Source: Pyrus communis | Taxonomy: Eukaryota > Streptophyta > Magnoliopsida > Rosales > Rosaceae | Direction of reading: 5' to 3' | Assembly (NCBI RefSeq): GCF_963583255.1 | Contig: NC_084803.1 | Coordinates: 19,362,428-19,426,427, forward strand | DNA length: 64,000 nucleotides | In this document: one piece after another, positions 24,846 through 36,879 of the stretch | Position numbering within the stretch: position 1 is the first letter of the stretch | Layout of the letters: the number at the start of each line of letters is the position of its first letter | Notes under the pieces: generated by a model | Told to the model about the DNA's origin: nothing | The model's input: only the letters and a program-made list of their open reading frames with translations | Databases searched by the model: none | Position numbers and translations under genes: made by a program

Positions 24846-24851
24846 CACGTG
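24846..24851. promoter_or_regulatory. G-box upstream of the bHLH gene
   Basis: CACGTG lies in CCACACGTGAGG about 217 bp upstream of the bHLH start codon. SPT/PIF-type bHLH proteins bind this hexamer, so autoregulation is possible. This is inferred from position and sequence alone. Confidence 0.35.
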
Positions 24852-25961
24852 AGGGGCACTGACTGATGGAGTACTCGTAGTAGCACTGTTTCTGTAATTA
24901 AACATGTTGCAGAGTTTTCTGAGTATTCTGACTCTTTCCCTCCGTAATCCGTACACAGTTTATGAGATATAATTATAATAATTATCGAGTTTGTCTCAGT
25001 CTAGGACCAAATGATCCAAATTTGATGGTTAATCATTTCAGCGCATAAGTTACATCAGAGTATACGTGAATTTTTAAACAGTAAATTCTTTTACTCGAAG
25101 ACAATTCATTTGAAGAGATTATAAATCAAGCCAAAACTTGAAACTTATAATTATTTCAGTTTTCCCTCATTGTTCTTATTCATCACCTTTGAGTTCTACA
25201 CCACAAAATATGTCATAGCAAAAAAAATACTACATATTGATTATAATTCCTTTTTTCTTTCATTGCTAGGAACTTATCAATTTAATTTTCCTTGGATTCT
25301 AGCAATTTGACAAAGTTGCCAAAGGCCTTTCAAAAAAGAGAGAGAGTAGGAAGAACTCGTTGTCAAATGTCAATGCATGTCAGGCAAAAATGGAAGTACA
25401 ACCCGAAAGACACAACACTGCAGGTCAGTAGTGTACTAGTGATGTGTTCTGTTGAGTAATCGCCACCCATCAAGGCTATCATGACCTTTGGAGGTAAAGG
25501 ATCGCAAGTACATGGACAGTCTAAATTGGATTTCGATCCAAATAGAATGCTGCGAATTTCTTGAGTGCTTCTGTTCCCTCCCTAAATACGCAGCTACTAG
25601 CAAAATCCACTATATTTTACACTATCATTAATCATATTTTCAAATAAGAAATCAATATTAGAAGTTGTACAATTAGAACTAAAGCATGCATATGGCTCTT
25701 AAACTTTACAAAAAAAAAAATATTGTAAAAATACTTATAAAAGTAAATGTATATGGATGTTACATTTTTTCTATAAAAGTATATCTCGCTCAATGATTCA
25801 AGTTTTGTGTAAGTTTTAATCGTGGCAAAAATTCATTATTTCTATATGTAAGATTTAACAGTTTTGATTTTTCAAACCAATGATATGCACTAGGGAATAA
25901 AAATTACAATGTTACTATGAAGTTTATGTCATATATGACACAAGATATGAGTTATATATAA

Positions 25962-26116
25962 AGGGAGTTTTAACGAAAAGCCCACGATACTATTCACTTT
26001 AACGAAGAACCACATTTTTACACTAAAAAGTCAAATCTGGTATTATTCACTTTACCCTTTATTTTGTCATTATCATTAAAACTCAAAGTTTTCAAGCCAT
26101 TTTCATTAGTTTTCCT
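25962..26116. mobile_element. Short MITE common in apple/pear-type genomes
   Basis: A 155-bp element beginning AAGGGAGTTTTAACGAAAAG and ending TTTTCATTAGTTTTCCT; the ends are imperfect inverted repeats. TATATA flanks both sides. I recall this sequence as very abundant in apple and pear DNA, which is one reason for the taxonomic suggestion; I did not run a search. Confidence 0.55.
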
Positions 26117-26272
26117 ATATATAAATTGTAACATATAAACAATAGATGGTTCACAATCAGCTCATATTTTCTCTCATATCTCATCTTATCTCAATGTACT
26201 TTAATTTTTGTAATAATACACGTTGGATATCTTTTTTACACAACAATGTTGAGAGAGCAGAATTTGTAATTG

Positions 26273-27385
26273 TTTGTGCCTAAAATAACAACTTGGGCCG
26301 ATAAAATGTCAACCCGAGAACCACGATCTTCAACCCAATAAATATTCTTCAGGCTAGTGGGCTTTTAGCCCATTAATAGGATCAGTTCGACCGAGTCCTT
26401 ATGGAAGTAGGATTGGAAAAGATTAAGTATAGGGGGTTCTCGTCGAGTCCTACACAAATTGAAATTGTCAATGATTAGAATAAGCCATGGATAAATATGA
26501 ATTATCCCAAGGATCAGAATACCTACGTGATCAGATAAAGAGGAATGAATCTCATAATAGGACTAGGTTCAGAGCCCTGATGAGAATCAAAGATGCCGAA
26601 ACTAAATGAAGATGAAGTTTCGGCTAAGAGAGAATAAATGAATATTCAAGCAAATGTCGAGCAAAAATAGTCCAAAGGAATCTACCTCGGCATGATTGAT
26701 TATCATGGAAGCCTCACCTATATATAGAAGAGGCTTTGCAACATTGAAGACTCCCTTCAATTAATAAACAACTCAAACGATCTATGCGAAAACCGCTTTA
26801 CGCGAAACCCTTCTCATAACCTTGACAAAAACACTATCCTAACACTCCCGTCAACACATCTTTAGTTCGGACAAGTGAACATCACTTGGTTGGCAACCGA
26901 TGATATCTTCAGTTTACATAAGTGAACAACATTGAAGTCGTAAAACTAGGTGATTTAGAAGTGTATTTAGTTCGAATAAATGAACAACACTTCTTCTGGT
27001 TGGATTATTATCTATCCAAGTCTCGGTCAATGAAGAGTTTTTAACTTTTTTTACTAAAAGAGGTCACTTCATTAGCCTCCCAACAAAGTGAATGTTCAAT
27101 GATCGGTTACTTTTAGGTGCATTTCATAGTTCGACATTCTGAACGAACCATGTTCACCATAAAAACACTTATCTCTTTTGAGTATATGTGCCCCTAAAAC
27201 TAGATACTAATTCGGCACACATATATTCTCACGAATATAGCCGAGGCAAATGTACCTGGTGCAGGAGATCCTAAACTCCGTAGTGATCTAGGTAACTTTG
27301 TCTTCAGGTTCTAGAACCCAAGGCCAAGATGAGTTCCTTCCTCGGCCATAATCACTCAAGTATAAAAGCCAGGAGCCCATTTGAC
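26273..27385 (+). mobile_element. Possible LTR of a gypsy-type element
   Basis: No coding frame is present, but there is an LTR-like layout. The block starts TGTGCCTAAAATAACAAC. A TATA box with downstream region (CCTATATATAGAAGAGG) sits near 26720 and is followed by AATTAATAAACAAC. Words such as TTAGTTCGGACAAGTGAACA and TTCGAATAAATGAACAAC are repeated inside. The right end passes into GACACCAT, where the solo LTR starts. Boundaries are guesses, and no second copy is in the window. Confidence 0.35.
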
Positions 27386-27390
27386 ACCAT

Positions 27391-27970
27391 TGTGGAGCCA
27401 AAAATAATTGAGAAAAATATGGAGGCGACACGTGGATTCTAGGGTCAAAAGGACATGAGGAATATCGGAACTCCTAAGTGCAAGCAGTGGGCAATCATGA
27501 CTCAATCAAGGTCAAAAGTGCTCAAAATAGGTAATCATTCAAAACCTATTTCATCCATCCTCATCAAATCTTCTCCACAAGGTAACCCCCAAATCATTCA
27601 ATTCAAATTATATTTATTAGCTAATTAATTGATTTATTACTCAATTAATTTATTAATTAGCTAACAAATTATGAATCACACTCAAAAAACCATCCAAGTG
27701 GCAGATCCCCATTCTCCCAAAGGGGCCGGCCATACCCCTATAAATACCACCTTATTTTCTCCAAAACTCAATTCCAACTCTCTTGCAAAATTCTCTAAAT
27801 TCTCCAAACATTTTTCCCTCAAAATTCTAACTTTGGCATTGGAGGTTCTTTGGCCAAAGCCCCCTCCATTCATCGTGGGTGCGTGAGGTTCTTGGCCTTG
27901 ACCTAAGATGTTATTTGTTTTGTAGGTACAATTTTGTCCAAAAACAAGAAAGAAGAAATTTGCATCCACA
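27391..27970 (+). mobile_element. Solo LTR of a gypsy-like family
   Basis: A 580-bp block starting TGTGGAGCC and ending TGCATCCACA, bordered by a near-match 5-bp duplication (ACCAT at 27386-27390, ACCAC at 27971-27975). It aligns along most of its length with the LTR at 58938-59489, including GGGGCCGGCCA, CCTATAAATACCACCT (a TATA-box region) and TGCAAAATTCTCTAAATTCT. No primer-binding site or gag follows it, as expected for a solo LTR left by recombination. Confidence 0.75.
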
Positions 27971-30900
27971 ACCACCACCACATCTATTGTACTTGCTCGG
28001 TTGTGAGTTAGTACGCTCGCATTCACATTAGCTCATAATTACTTACATGTGTGCCACGTGCGCAATGTAATTTTTATGGTCAAAAGTAATAAAATACCCA
28101 TTGAACAAGCTGTAATTAGATTTCAAGCTAGTTATTTATAATAAATCAAACATGATATCTCCTAATTAAAAGCAAGAGCAAGATTTTGCATATCCACGTT
28201 GTAAATTTGTAATCAATAAGAATCAAATTGCCTTAAAAGATGCAAGTTTACTTTTATAACATGTAGTATTAAGTGGTTCGATAATCAATAGTAAGATCTT
28301 ATAGATGTCAAATGAATTTTACAATGATTAAATTTTTCACAGAATCTATACTACTGCATGGTTCGTATCAACCTAGGATGAGAAAAAAAAAATGAAAAAT
28401 GATGAATATTTTTATTAACCACAATTATAGCTGTAATTTTATGGTAACAAGCATTTAGCCTAACGGTGTTCTTACCATCGATATAATTGTTTTGTAGTTT
28501 TTAGAAACATGTCACTCACATCTCCTTGTCTGTGTCATGTCCGAGCCGACGTCACCTTAACCGGACACAAAATAATGCAGCTAAATATTTATCAATATCT
28601 TTTGTTCTTTCGCTTTGCCTTAATTTTCTTTATCAAGCATACGTGGCAAACTCCAATTGGGTTAAATGATATCGTACCCGACCCTCTATAACTACCCTGC
28701 ACGCGGGACCACCACAGCACCCGTGTCACCATCAACAGACGTCATACACGTCGGATTATCATCCAAACACGGTGAAGTAATTTACTCTCTCTATCTTCGG
28801 GCGGGTCAGATTTTGATATGGACGAGTCAAGAGGATAAGATGATTGACTCCTTGAGATTTGTATCGCCATCGGACGATCAGATATGACTTACTCGACAAT
28901 CAATAAATCGAATTTGATTGGTGGATCAGTGAAATTTAGGAGCTTTATGCTTGCTGTCATACATTTCCAAGGTTGAGGACGCACGTTCAACAGTGTATAC
29001 AACGAGATGCGGGTCCTGAGAATTTAGATTTTTTATATCATTTTTAAAGGAAATGTTAAATTCTAAGTAGAATGTTATGTAATCAAATTTTAAAGTATAA
29101 ATAAATTTTAACTGATATGTCAATTCTATAAGAATTGATATATGAGTTTTCATATGTCAAATTTGACATATGAGAAAAGGTGATGTCAACTAATTTTTAA
29201 TTATTTTATTATGTGAGTTCTATTAATGCATTAATTATAGGTTTTGAAAATTTATTTTAATTGATTTTTTTTTTAAATCGGTCATACAAATATCATTTAT
29301 AACAAAAAAAAAAAAAAAAATCGATTGGAAAAAGAAAAAATATGACATTATTATGTCAGCCATCAAATTAACATTTAATATTTATCTTTTGACATCTCAA
29401 TTAGAAATGCTCTTAAGCAAGTTTCTTGAGTTGGGGTTTTAATGTTTTTAAATTCTTTACCATTTGTATAACAAAATCAATTGTTAAAATAAAAAAAAAA
29501 TTCTATTTATGTATTAAATATTATGAAAAAAATAATATCAAAAGAACAAAGATATATAAACACTATCTAAATATCACATGTCTCGCGTTTTTAGACATAA
29601 ATATACTTATTAAGTTTACTTAAACTAAATTTTCAACCAATTTTTTTTTTAATTGATAAAATAGTTAACTCATTCTTTTTCTTGTGACATTATTGATTGA
29701 AGATTAGATTTGAAAAACTTTTATTTTGAAAAACTTCTTTGTGCAGAGGCAAATGTTACTGGTATGACTAACAAAATTCTATGCAACCCGTGCATTTCAA
29801 AAACAGCCATCTATTTGTCTAAGATATCTCAAGTCACTTCCATTGCCCGATTTATTTCATTCGGTAAAGTTTCTCTCAAGATTCTTAGCTTTGGAAATAA
29901 GTTTTTTCCATCAATATTAAAACGTTCACCATGTGAAGATTGAGAGAGAAGAGCAATGGTTTTTGTGAAAACAAAGACAGAGCAAGTGGGGTAGTTTTGA
30001 TAAAATAAAAAGACAGACATTTTGATTTTGAAAATTTAATTAGATTTGAAAGAGTAAGATTATAGTTACATGTGAGTGAGGGAAAAAAAAAACAGTAAAA
30101 TTTTGTTTGTGAAAAATTATGTTATTGCATATGATTTTATTTTTTGATATCATATCTTTATTGAATTTAAATTGGGGGCCCCTCTGAAATGATAGATTTA
30201 GGCGGGCGCCTACTTTGACTAACCTCAGGGCAGGACCTACAACAAAAGATTATTTCAATGTGCGCATAACACATACATGTACATCATATGTCATTATACA
30301 AGCAGAAAGACACTTGAAAAAAAAAATTCCCTCCACTATGACATAATGCCCCATGTTTTGAGCACATTGAAAAATCTCCTGTATACAACAATGGATATAA
30401 CGCCATCTCTCTAGCTATGAAGGGCTAAATGTAGCTATTTATATTCTTTAGAAATTACTTTAGAGCTAAATTTTTTCAATCTCCAATCATGCAAGCCTAT
30501 ATTTTATTTCCCTTCATATTTTATTACTTTATAGGGCCAAACTTAGTCTGTCATGGAACTACATGTTGCTTGTCGTGGAACCAGACTATGTCTGATTCTT
30601 TTAATCTGCATTTAGCTCTTTGGATGAAGATTGATTTTGTCAATCTTAAAACTAAACGTGGCCTATAGTCTTTGGCTAGAAATGGTCTATCCTCCATTGC
30701 ACCAAACAAGTACCCAAGTTCCAACTCTTATTCATAGAATTTGAACCTCAAACATTTTCAACAAAGAAGAAGAGAATTAGCATTCCAAAATTATTTTGGT
30801 TTGCTACATAATGAGCATTCCTCCATAAGAATGTCATATTCTCCAGTATTTTGAGAAGTGTGGGAAATTGTAGATTTTCAAGGGCCTATATACTCAGTCC

Positions 30901-31229
30901 TTTGTTTTCTTGTAGCTATAACTTATTTCTCAATCAAACCCAGAGAGTATTTACCCATACACTCAATTCTCACAGTTTTACTCTTATTCTTCCCTCCTCT
31001 AACTTTGACCTTTATATACAATATTTTTTTAAGGATAGTAGTTTATCTAAGAAGGGTTGGGAAAGATAGTAGTTTATCTAACAGACCCGAGGCAATAGCC
31101 TGATCGCCGGGGACGAGCAACCTTGATTCTTCGAGTATGCTAGTATACCCTTGAAGGCTTCATGTTCTGCATCGTCGCAATTGCTAGCTGCAAGAGTAAT
31201 TTTCTTGGGACCAAATCTAATCTAACATC

Positions 31230-31806
31230 TGTTGGATAGTGGCCAAATTAGGCTAGGAAACAAAACAATATTGATGAGGGAACATCATGATGAGGATTAT
31301 GTTTCCTTGTTTTGTGGCTTGTTTTGTGGCTTACTTTGCTCCTTGTTTTGTGGCTTTTTCAAAGCCATAATTATTTGGCTAGGTATTAAAAGGAACGGAT
31401 AGAGGAAGGGAAATCATCCAAGGAAGAGATGTAAAGCATCCAAAGAGATGGTGAGAGCATTTGGCTCTACCATGGGTAAGGGTGAGAGAAATCAAGAGAG
31501 CTAGAGTGAAAAGTATTCTAGTGAAAGAACTCTTGGGGTAGAGTGAGGCTCTTGGGAAAATTCTGTGAGTGGGTGTACAAGGGATATGGGATTGGGTTAT
31601 GTCGATTTAACTCATGTATACTTGTACTGTTATTCTCATAGTGAAGAGCAATATCTCTCCGAGGACGTAGGCATGTTTTTGCCGAACCTCGTAAATTTCT
31701 CGGTGTCTTTATTTCTTGTATTTTATTTTGTTCAACTGTGTGTGATTTTGGTGAGGTTGTAATCTGAATCTCGGTTCTGCACTAACGAACGGGCCAAGGC
31801 ACAACA
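31230..31806 (+). repeat. 5' LTR of the copia-type element
   Basis: Starts TGTTGGATAG and ends AAGGCACAACA (TG...CA). A TATA-like TATTAAAAGG lies near 31383. A 65-codon open frame at 31565-31762 is repeated exactly in the other LTR and is LTR sequence, not a gene. Confidence 0.93.
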
Positions 31807-31867
31807 ATTGGTATCAGAGCATCGTTGGGGGCTTTGGTTCGTTGGAGGTCCAGATTTGTTGTTCACC

Positions 31868-32285
31868 ATGGAATTTTCAGTTGAGCAGTTTAAAGGGAGA
31901 GGCGGTTTTGCTCTTGGTAAAGGAGAGTAATGGAAGCCTGAAGAAATGGAAGCCGTGTTTAGGGATGCTTGGATCAACTGCGAAAGTTGATGTTGAGGAA
32001 GAAGACAAAGGCCTCTTTCTTCTTACCTCACTTTCAGATTTGTACGAGAACCTTGTGAAACTTTACTGCAAGGAAAGAAACAGTAAGTTTGGAGCAGGTG
32101 CAAGCTTCTTTGGTGTGGAATGATACACACAAGAGACCATGGATGATGGTGGGCACAAGACTGCTTAAGCTATTCAAGGTTGAAATCGTGGAAGAAAATT
32201 GGAAAGAGGATCTGAGAGAGACAGCAGGTTCGGATCCGGTTCCGGAGGCAAGGGTCCACAGTGCTACGGGTGCAAGGCCGGGTTA
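31868..32285 (+). pseudogene. Remnant of copia gag
   Basis: Starts MEFSVEQFKGRGGF close to the primer-binding site, the usual opening of plant copia Gag. Further segments in shifted frames (LLTSLSDLYENLV, then EQVQASLVWNDTHKR) match Gag helices. A CYG-like piece near 32265 may be the start of the zinc knuckle. The segments are separated by frameshifts and stops, so no Gag is made. Confidence 0.75.
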
Positions 32286-32713
32286 GCAAGTTTGTGGTGG
32301 AAGACTTTGAGTATGCCCTCTAGGTACTCGAAGCAACACTTCTCCTGGTGATGTTTAGTCTCAAGTGTTGCAGGGGTTTTGCAGCAGGTGGAGCTATGGG
32401 ATTCACAGGTGATGAGAAGGTCCTGAGGTAGGAGGAAGTGTGAGGAATGTTTGTCTGGCTCGACGGGTGTTGTTGGAAATGGGTGCACTGACAAGTTTCC
32501 AAGTTGCAGACAATGAAGAGGAGGAAAACCTGCTGGAGGAGACGAGGATGTGTCGAGATCCTGTCTGAAGCTAAATGTTTTTTTTTTGCTTGCAGCAGCT
32601 GCACATGCATTGGCAGTGACTGAATCGGAACAGGACCAACGAGGTTGATTCAGAGTGTGCATGCTGGTACGTAAGGCCAATGGACTTTGGTACAATTTGG
32701 CCAAGGTGGAGAT

Positions 32714-33290
32714 TGTTGGATAGTGGCCAAATTAGGCTAGGAAACAAAACAATATTGATGAGGGAACATCATGATGAGGATTATGTTTCCTTGTTTTGTG
32801 GCTTGTTTTGTGGCTTACTTTGCTCCTTGTTTTGTGGCTTTTTCAAAGCCATAATTATTTGGCTAGGTATTAAAAGGAACGGATGGAGGAAGGGAAATCA
32901 TCCAAGGAAGAGATGTAAAGCATCCAAAGAGATGGTGAGAGCATTTGGCTCTACCATGGGTAAGGGTGAGAGAAATCAAGAGAGTTAGAGTGAAAAGTAT
33001 TCTAGTGAAAGAACTCTTGGGGTAGAGTGAGGCTCTTGGGAAAATTCTGTGAGTGGGTGTACAAGGGATATGGGATTGGGTTATGTCGATTTAACTCATG
33101 TATACTTGTACTGTTATTCTCATAGTGAAGAGCAATATCTCTCCGAGGACGTAGGCATGTTTTTGCCGAACCTCGTAAATTTCTCGGTGTCTTTATTTCT
33201 TGTATTTTATTTTGTTCAACTGTGTGTGATTTTGGTGAGGTTGTAATCTGAATCTCGGTTCCGCACTAACGAACGGGCCAAGGCACAACA
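32714..33290 (+). repeat. 3' LTR of the copia-type element
   Basis: 577 bp, co-linear with the 5' LTR. The three differences seen are ATAGAGG/ATGGAGG, GAGCTAG/GAGTTAG and TTCTGCAC/TTCCGCAC. Confidence 0.93.
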
Positions 33291-33295
33291 ACATC

Positions 33296-34545
33296 TAATT
33301 TAACAAATCTAGCATTTGACCAAAAAAAGAAATCTAAATATTGTATAACCTTGGGAAGGTTTGTTGTTTGAAGTATCAATACTAATATCAATGAGTTTTT
33401 TAGAGCGTCAATAACAAATTTAAGGGGTGAAATCATCTAAATTTAGATCCTCCATCACTTGCAGATGGATGAGAAGTAAAGAAATTGGTACTTTCCAAAT
33501 TACAAACATAATCACATATCTATATTACTTAGTATTGCGGCTTAATTATATTTTTCTATATTTGTAGATAAAATATTTTAAGTTCGAATTTCGAAAATAA
33601 CAAATTTGTAACCAATATTTCTCTACCCCTTAATGTAAATCATGCTTGTATATATAGAAAAATATAAGGACTTGGTATTTACCCATAAAAAAACTTAAAT
33701 GCATATAATACTTTTGCAGAAAAGTACTAATTAATAACAATCCAAAATTCCAACTACACTCGATGTGGTAAACAGTATTCAATAGAGTTTTTAAAGGAGA
33801 AATGAGAATGACACATTATTTTTAGCTTTTCTTGTCTAATTATGGTCTATCGATTCTGTTTGATTTATTCAATTAAATGATTATAGATAAAAAAAGTGAA
33901 AAATACTTCTTTATTTAATTTTATTTTTTGAAGAAAATGATAATTTATTATCATAACAAAGTTACACCAAATGGTCCAAACACAAAATTAAACACAAATC
34001 AAAGATATGAACCAGTCAAACAACATAAAAAGGGCCAAATACTAGGATTGAAGCTCAAAACAAAAGAACAAACTCTACGAACCCAAATTACCCGTCTACC
34101 GCAAGAACCACTGCCCCTGCCATCATCAAACCAAGGAAGAGGCAAAGAACAAGTCCAGACAAGAGATCTGCAGAGGATGGGGTGAGTGCGACTAGGATGA
34201 AAGAAAGTGGTGGAGGAAGATGGAAAGCTATAGATCGAGAAAGAGGGTGAGGAAAAACAAAACAAGAAGAAAATACAAGAGGGTCATGCCACCCAAATCT
34301 GAGACAACCGCTCAGAAAAACAAAGATAAAAGCTCAGAAAAATGAGACAAAACGCTTAGGAAAGAGAGGGGGTGCGTCCGACACCGACCGAAGTCAGGGC
34401 CGACGGCAAGCAAGCTTAGTTCTTGTTTGGGCGAGAGAGAACAGAGGGCGAGGGAGGACGAGTATGTTTGAGAAAATTCACTTCCCATCTGAAGACTGAA
34501 ATGCAGGTAAAAACGTCGAGCCCTTGTTGAACTCTTTGCTAGCCT
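33296..34545. other. Gene-free spacer
   Basis: AT-rich to about 33930. From about 34060 to 34480 it becomes GA/AC-rich with repeated AAAACGCT and AAGCTCAGAAAAA words. Open frames on both strands here are low-complexity and match nothing I recognise. It may be a decayed transposon terminus, without proof. Confidence 0.4.
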
Positions 34546-35445
34546 TTACCCACTTTCGCCGATAGACAAAGTCCTGAAATTAGGATTCATAATTTTCTGC
34601 CATCCAGCAAGGGCAGAAATCACGTTAATTTGCTTCATTATATAGCAGACATCCTTCAGATTGGGAACCCTTTGCAAAGTAGTATTCACATTATCTCCCA
34701 CACAACGAATAGTTGTGAGATTTGTGACACCAATTAAGCGAAGCCATCGTAACCCTTCACACCCCCTCACCACCAGCGTCTTCAAACTTTCAAGTGAGTC
34801 AAAGCTCAAGCTTTCGAATCCAGAACACCAGTCCAATTTTAAGGACTCAAGCTTTGAACAAGAAGAGAACGGCGGCTCTACTTCTCCGTCGAACTTAGCA
34901 TCGCGCAAAACTAGAGTAGTTATTGCGCTAAATCGATCAACAAAAATTTTATCTGACATCAATTTGCATGTGCGTAACTTGAGATGCCTCAGGTTTGACC
35001 CTTCACCGCGCGGAAGCAACTGAGTAGGGAAGTCATAATAGTCAATTCGGGTCCAAGTGCGTTCAGATATTTTGTCACAACTGAAGGCAAGGTCGAGGAT
35101 TTCAGCACCCTTTGTAACAGTAAACTCGATCCGGCCATTGAAGCAATGAGGATGCTTATTTCCAAAGTAGCAGTGTAGCTTGAAGGATTCGACTTTCGAG
35201 CCCAAATATGAAGCTAAGAATGCATCTATGCTTCTCTGAAAATACCACACATTGAAAATAGAAACTGTTCCGGGAGTATATGTGTCTGCTGCATCAGAAA
35301 TTATGTCACGCCAATTGAATTCAAGATTTGACCTGTATGCATACAATTTCTTCCACCGGCGTGATAATTTGCTAGTGCGTATAGCATCCCTTATCAAACT
35401 GATAACTACAACTATTCCCAAAGAATACAACACTAGTAAGGTCAA
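34546..35445 (-). pseudogene. F-box/LRR (FBD-like) gene fragment, N-terminus missing
   Basis: A single open frame of 299 codons. It begins inside what is normally the F-box: DAIRTSKLSRRWKKLYAYRSNLEF is the end of the F-box of plant F-box/LRR/FBD proteins. Leucine-rich segments follow (NLRHLKLRTCKL, LTTLVLRDAKF-like ITTLVLRDAKFDG, LESLKLDWCSGFESLSF, LKTLVVRGCEGLRWLRL). The first residues (MTLLVLYSLGIVVVISL) do not look like the LP-x-D-L-L start of an F-box and may be intron read through an acceptor at TATCAG. No upstream exon encoding the first F-box helix was found. Either the gene is truncated or its first exon is not recognisable. If translated it could bind substrate but probably not SKP1. 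Confidence 0.65.
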
Positions 35446-36205
35446 AAGGAAAAGAGAGAAAAACGCTTAAAATAATATTTTAGAAACCAGATATGGACAG
35501 TAAATATCACAAGTCAAAGTAACAAAGTTTTTTTCTTCTTTCTCGGTTAAAATTATACATTCAAAGCAGTATATAAATATCACATCTTCACACGCTTCTC
35601 CATGTGTGGTAAATTTTCTTGTTTAATACCAACAACTCAAATTGCGTGACATGAAACAAGTGTGACTGTTAGCTTTCATACATGAGGCAACTTGTTCTGA
35701 TACTATGAAAGAAGTTGAGACTTCACCATAAATCCAATTGATGTAATAGAGAGTGATCCGACCACTTATAAACTCTTACAAGGTTTTTTTTTTTTCACAA
35801 ATAGAAACGCTTTTACGATCACATCTTCACACTTCCTACCACAACATTTTGTATGATAGGTCATGTTATGTGGGATGTGCAAACTCCAACTAGCTAGCTG
35901 CGAAGTACTTGTATGAAGCGGATTTACGGCTATTGTAACTTCCAACTAAGAATATCATATCAAGTGTAAGTTTTAATTCATGTAATTCAACTTCAAATTG
36001 CTGACCTTGTCTCATATACTCAGGCCAGCCCAAATTTCTTGGACCTAAAGTCCTTTTAGTTTGGCCCAGATATTTAATGAAAGCCTTAATAAGAAGAAGA
36101 AATGATGAAACCGCGTGGATTGAATACGATGCCAAACCGATTGACGATGAAAGCACGAAAAGAACAAAAACAAAAGGCATGGACAATAAAACGGAGAGAT
36201 ACTTT

Positions 36206-36386
36206 GGACACAGATCCTCTCCGGATTTGAACCTATGAATCAATAGATCCGGGTCATTGAAATTTGATCTAACGGCTACAAACATGAAGTCTTCCTAAAA
36301 ATTATAATAATTGTAGCTGTTGGATTAAATTTCAATTATTCGAATCTATTGATTTATGGGCTCAGATCCGGAAAAGATCTGTGTCT
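36206..36386. mobile_element. MULE-type MITE with 9-bp target duplication
   Basis: 181 bp, flanked by a perfect 9-bp duplication AGATACTTT (36197-36205 and 36387-36395), the length typical of Mutator-like elements. The left end GGACACAGATCCTCTCCGGAT pairs with the right end ATCCGGAAAAGATCTGTGTCT. Its core resembles that of the element at 54019-54212, so both belong to one family. Confidence 0.8.
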
Positions 36387-36879
36387 AGATACTTTATCAA
36401 ACACACAAGTTATAGGTAAAGCGGTTTTATCAAGAAAGAACGTAAAGTGAGAAAAATAAAACAAAACGAAAACAAGTAGCCATAAAGTGAGATTCTGAAT
36501 CATGTAAATGTTTGAGCTTAAAAAATAGTAAACCGAATTTCCCAATGAAAGACCCCATCAAAAAAGAAAAAGAATATGTTTGTATAGAAGAATCTTTTAT
36601 AATATATTTTAGGGGTTTTTGAATATTAGTCCTTGCAAAAGATTAAAATTAAAAAAAAATTGGTGTTAGATTACATATTCAATTTAATTCCTTCAAGTGT
36701 ACTTTTGTCCAAATTTATATTCAATTTTTTTTATTTAATGTGTATGTTTATTTAATCTCTCCACATTAAATTTTAATTTTATTAATATGCACATATTTAG
36801 TTCTTTAATTATAAATGAACATAAATGAGAAAATATTAAAAGAAATTTGTGATACAAAATATATAAAAACATGATTGTA

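Larger units (their letters stand above)
24852..31224. other. Gene-free, repeat-rich spacer
   Basis: AT-rich DNA between the bHLH gene and the copia element. It holds a MITE (25962-26116), LTR-like sequence (26273-27385) and a solo LTR (27391-27970). Near 30170-30240 GC-rich words (GGGGGCCCC, GGCGGGCGCC, CAGGGCAGGACC) resemble a decayed hAT transposon terminus. From 28020 to 30100 there are only long A/T runs and short random frames. I find no supported gene. Confidence 0.55.
31230..33290 (+). mobile_element. Complete short copia-type LTR retrotransposon, non-autonomous
   Basis: A 2061-bp element with two 577-bp LTRs, a perfect 5-bp target duplication ACATC (31225-31229 and 33291-33295), a methionine-tRNA primer-binding site TGGTATCAGAGC at 31809-31820 directly after the 5' LTR, and a purine-rich tract CCAAGGTGGAGA just before the 3' LTR. 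The 907-bp interior holds only a broken gag remnant; protease, integrase and reverse transcriptase are absent, so it must be moved by a related autonomous element. By eye the LTRs differ at three positions only, which indicates a recent insertion. Confidence 0.93.

Noticed and set aside
28666..28887. 73-codon plus-strand frame in a GC-richer patch (28500-28900)
   Set aside because: No splice partners, no domain and no relation to flanking genes.
32264..32704. 146-codon minus-strand frame in the copia-type element
   Set aside because: It is antisense to the element interior; no domain, and no element protein is expected on that strand.
31565..33246. Two identical 65-codon frames
   Set aside because: They are the same part of the two LTRs of the copia-type element, not a duplicated small gene.
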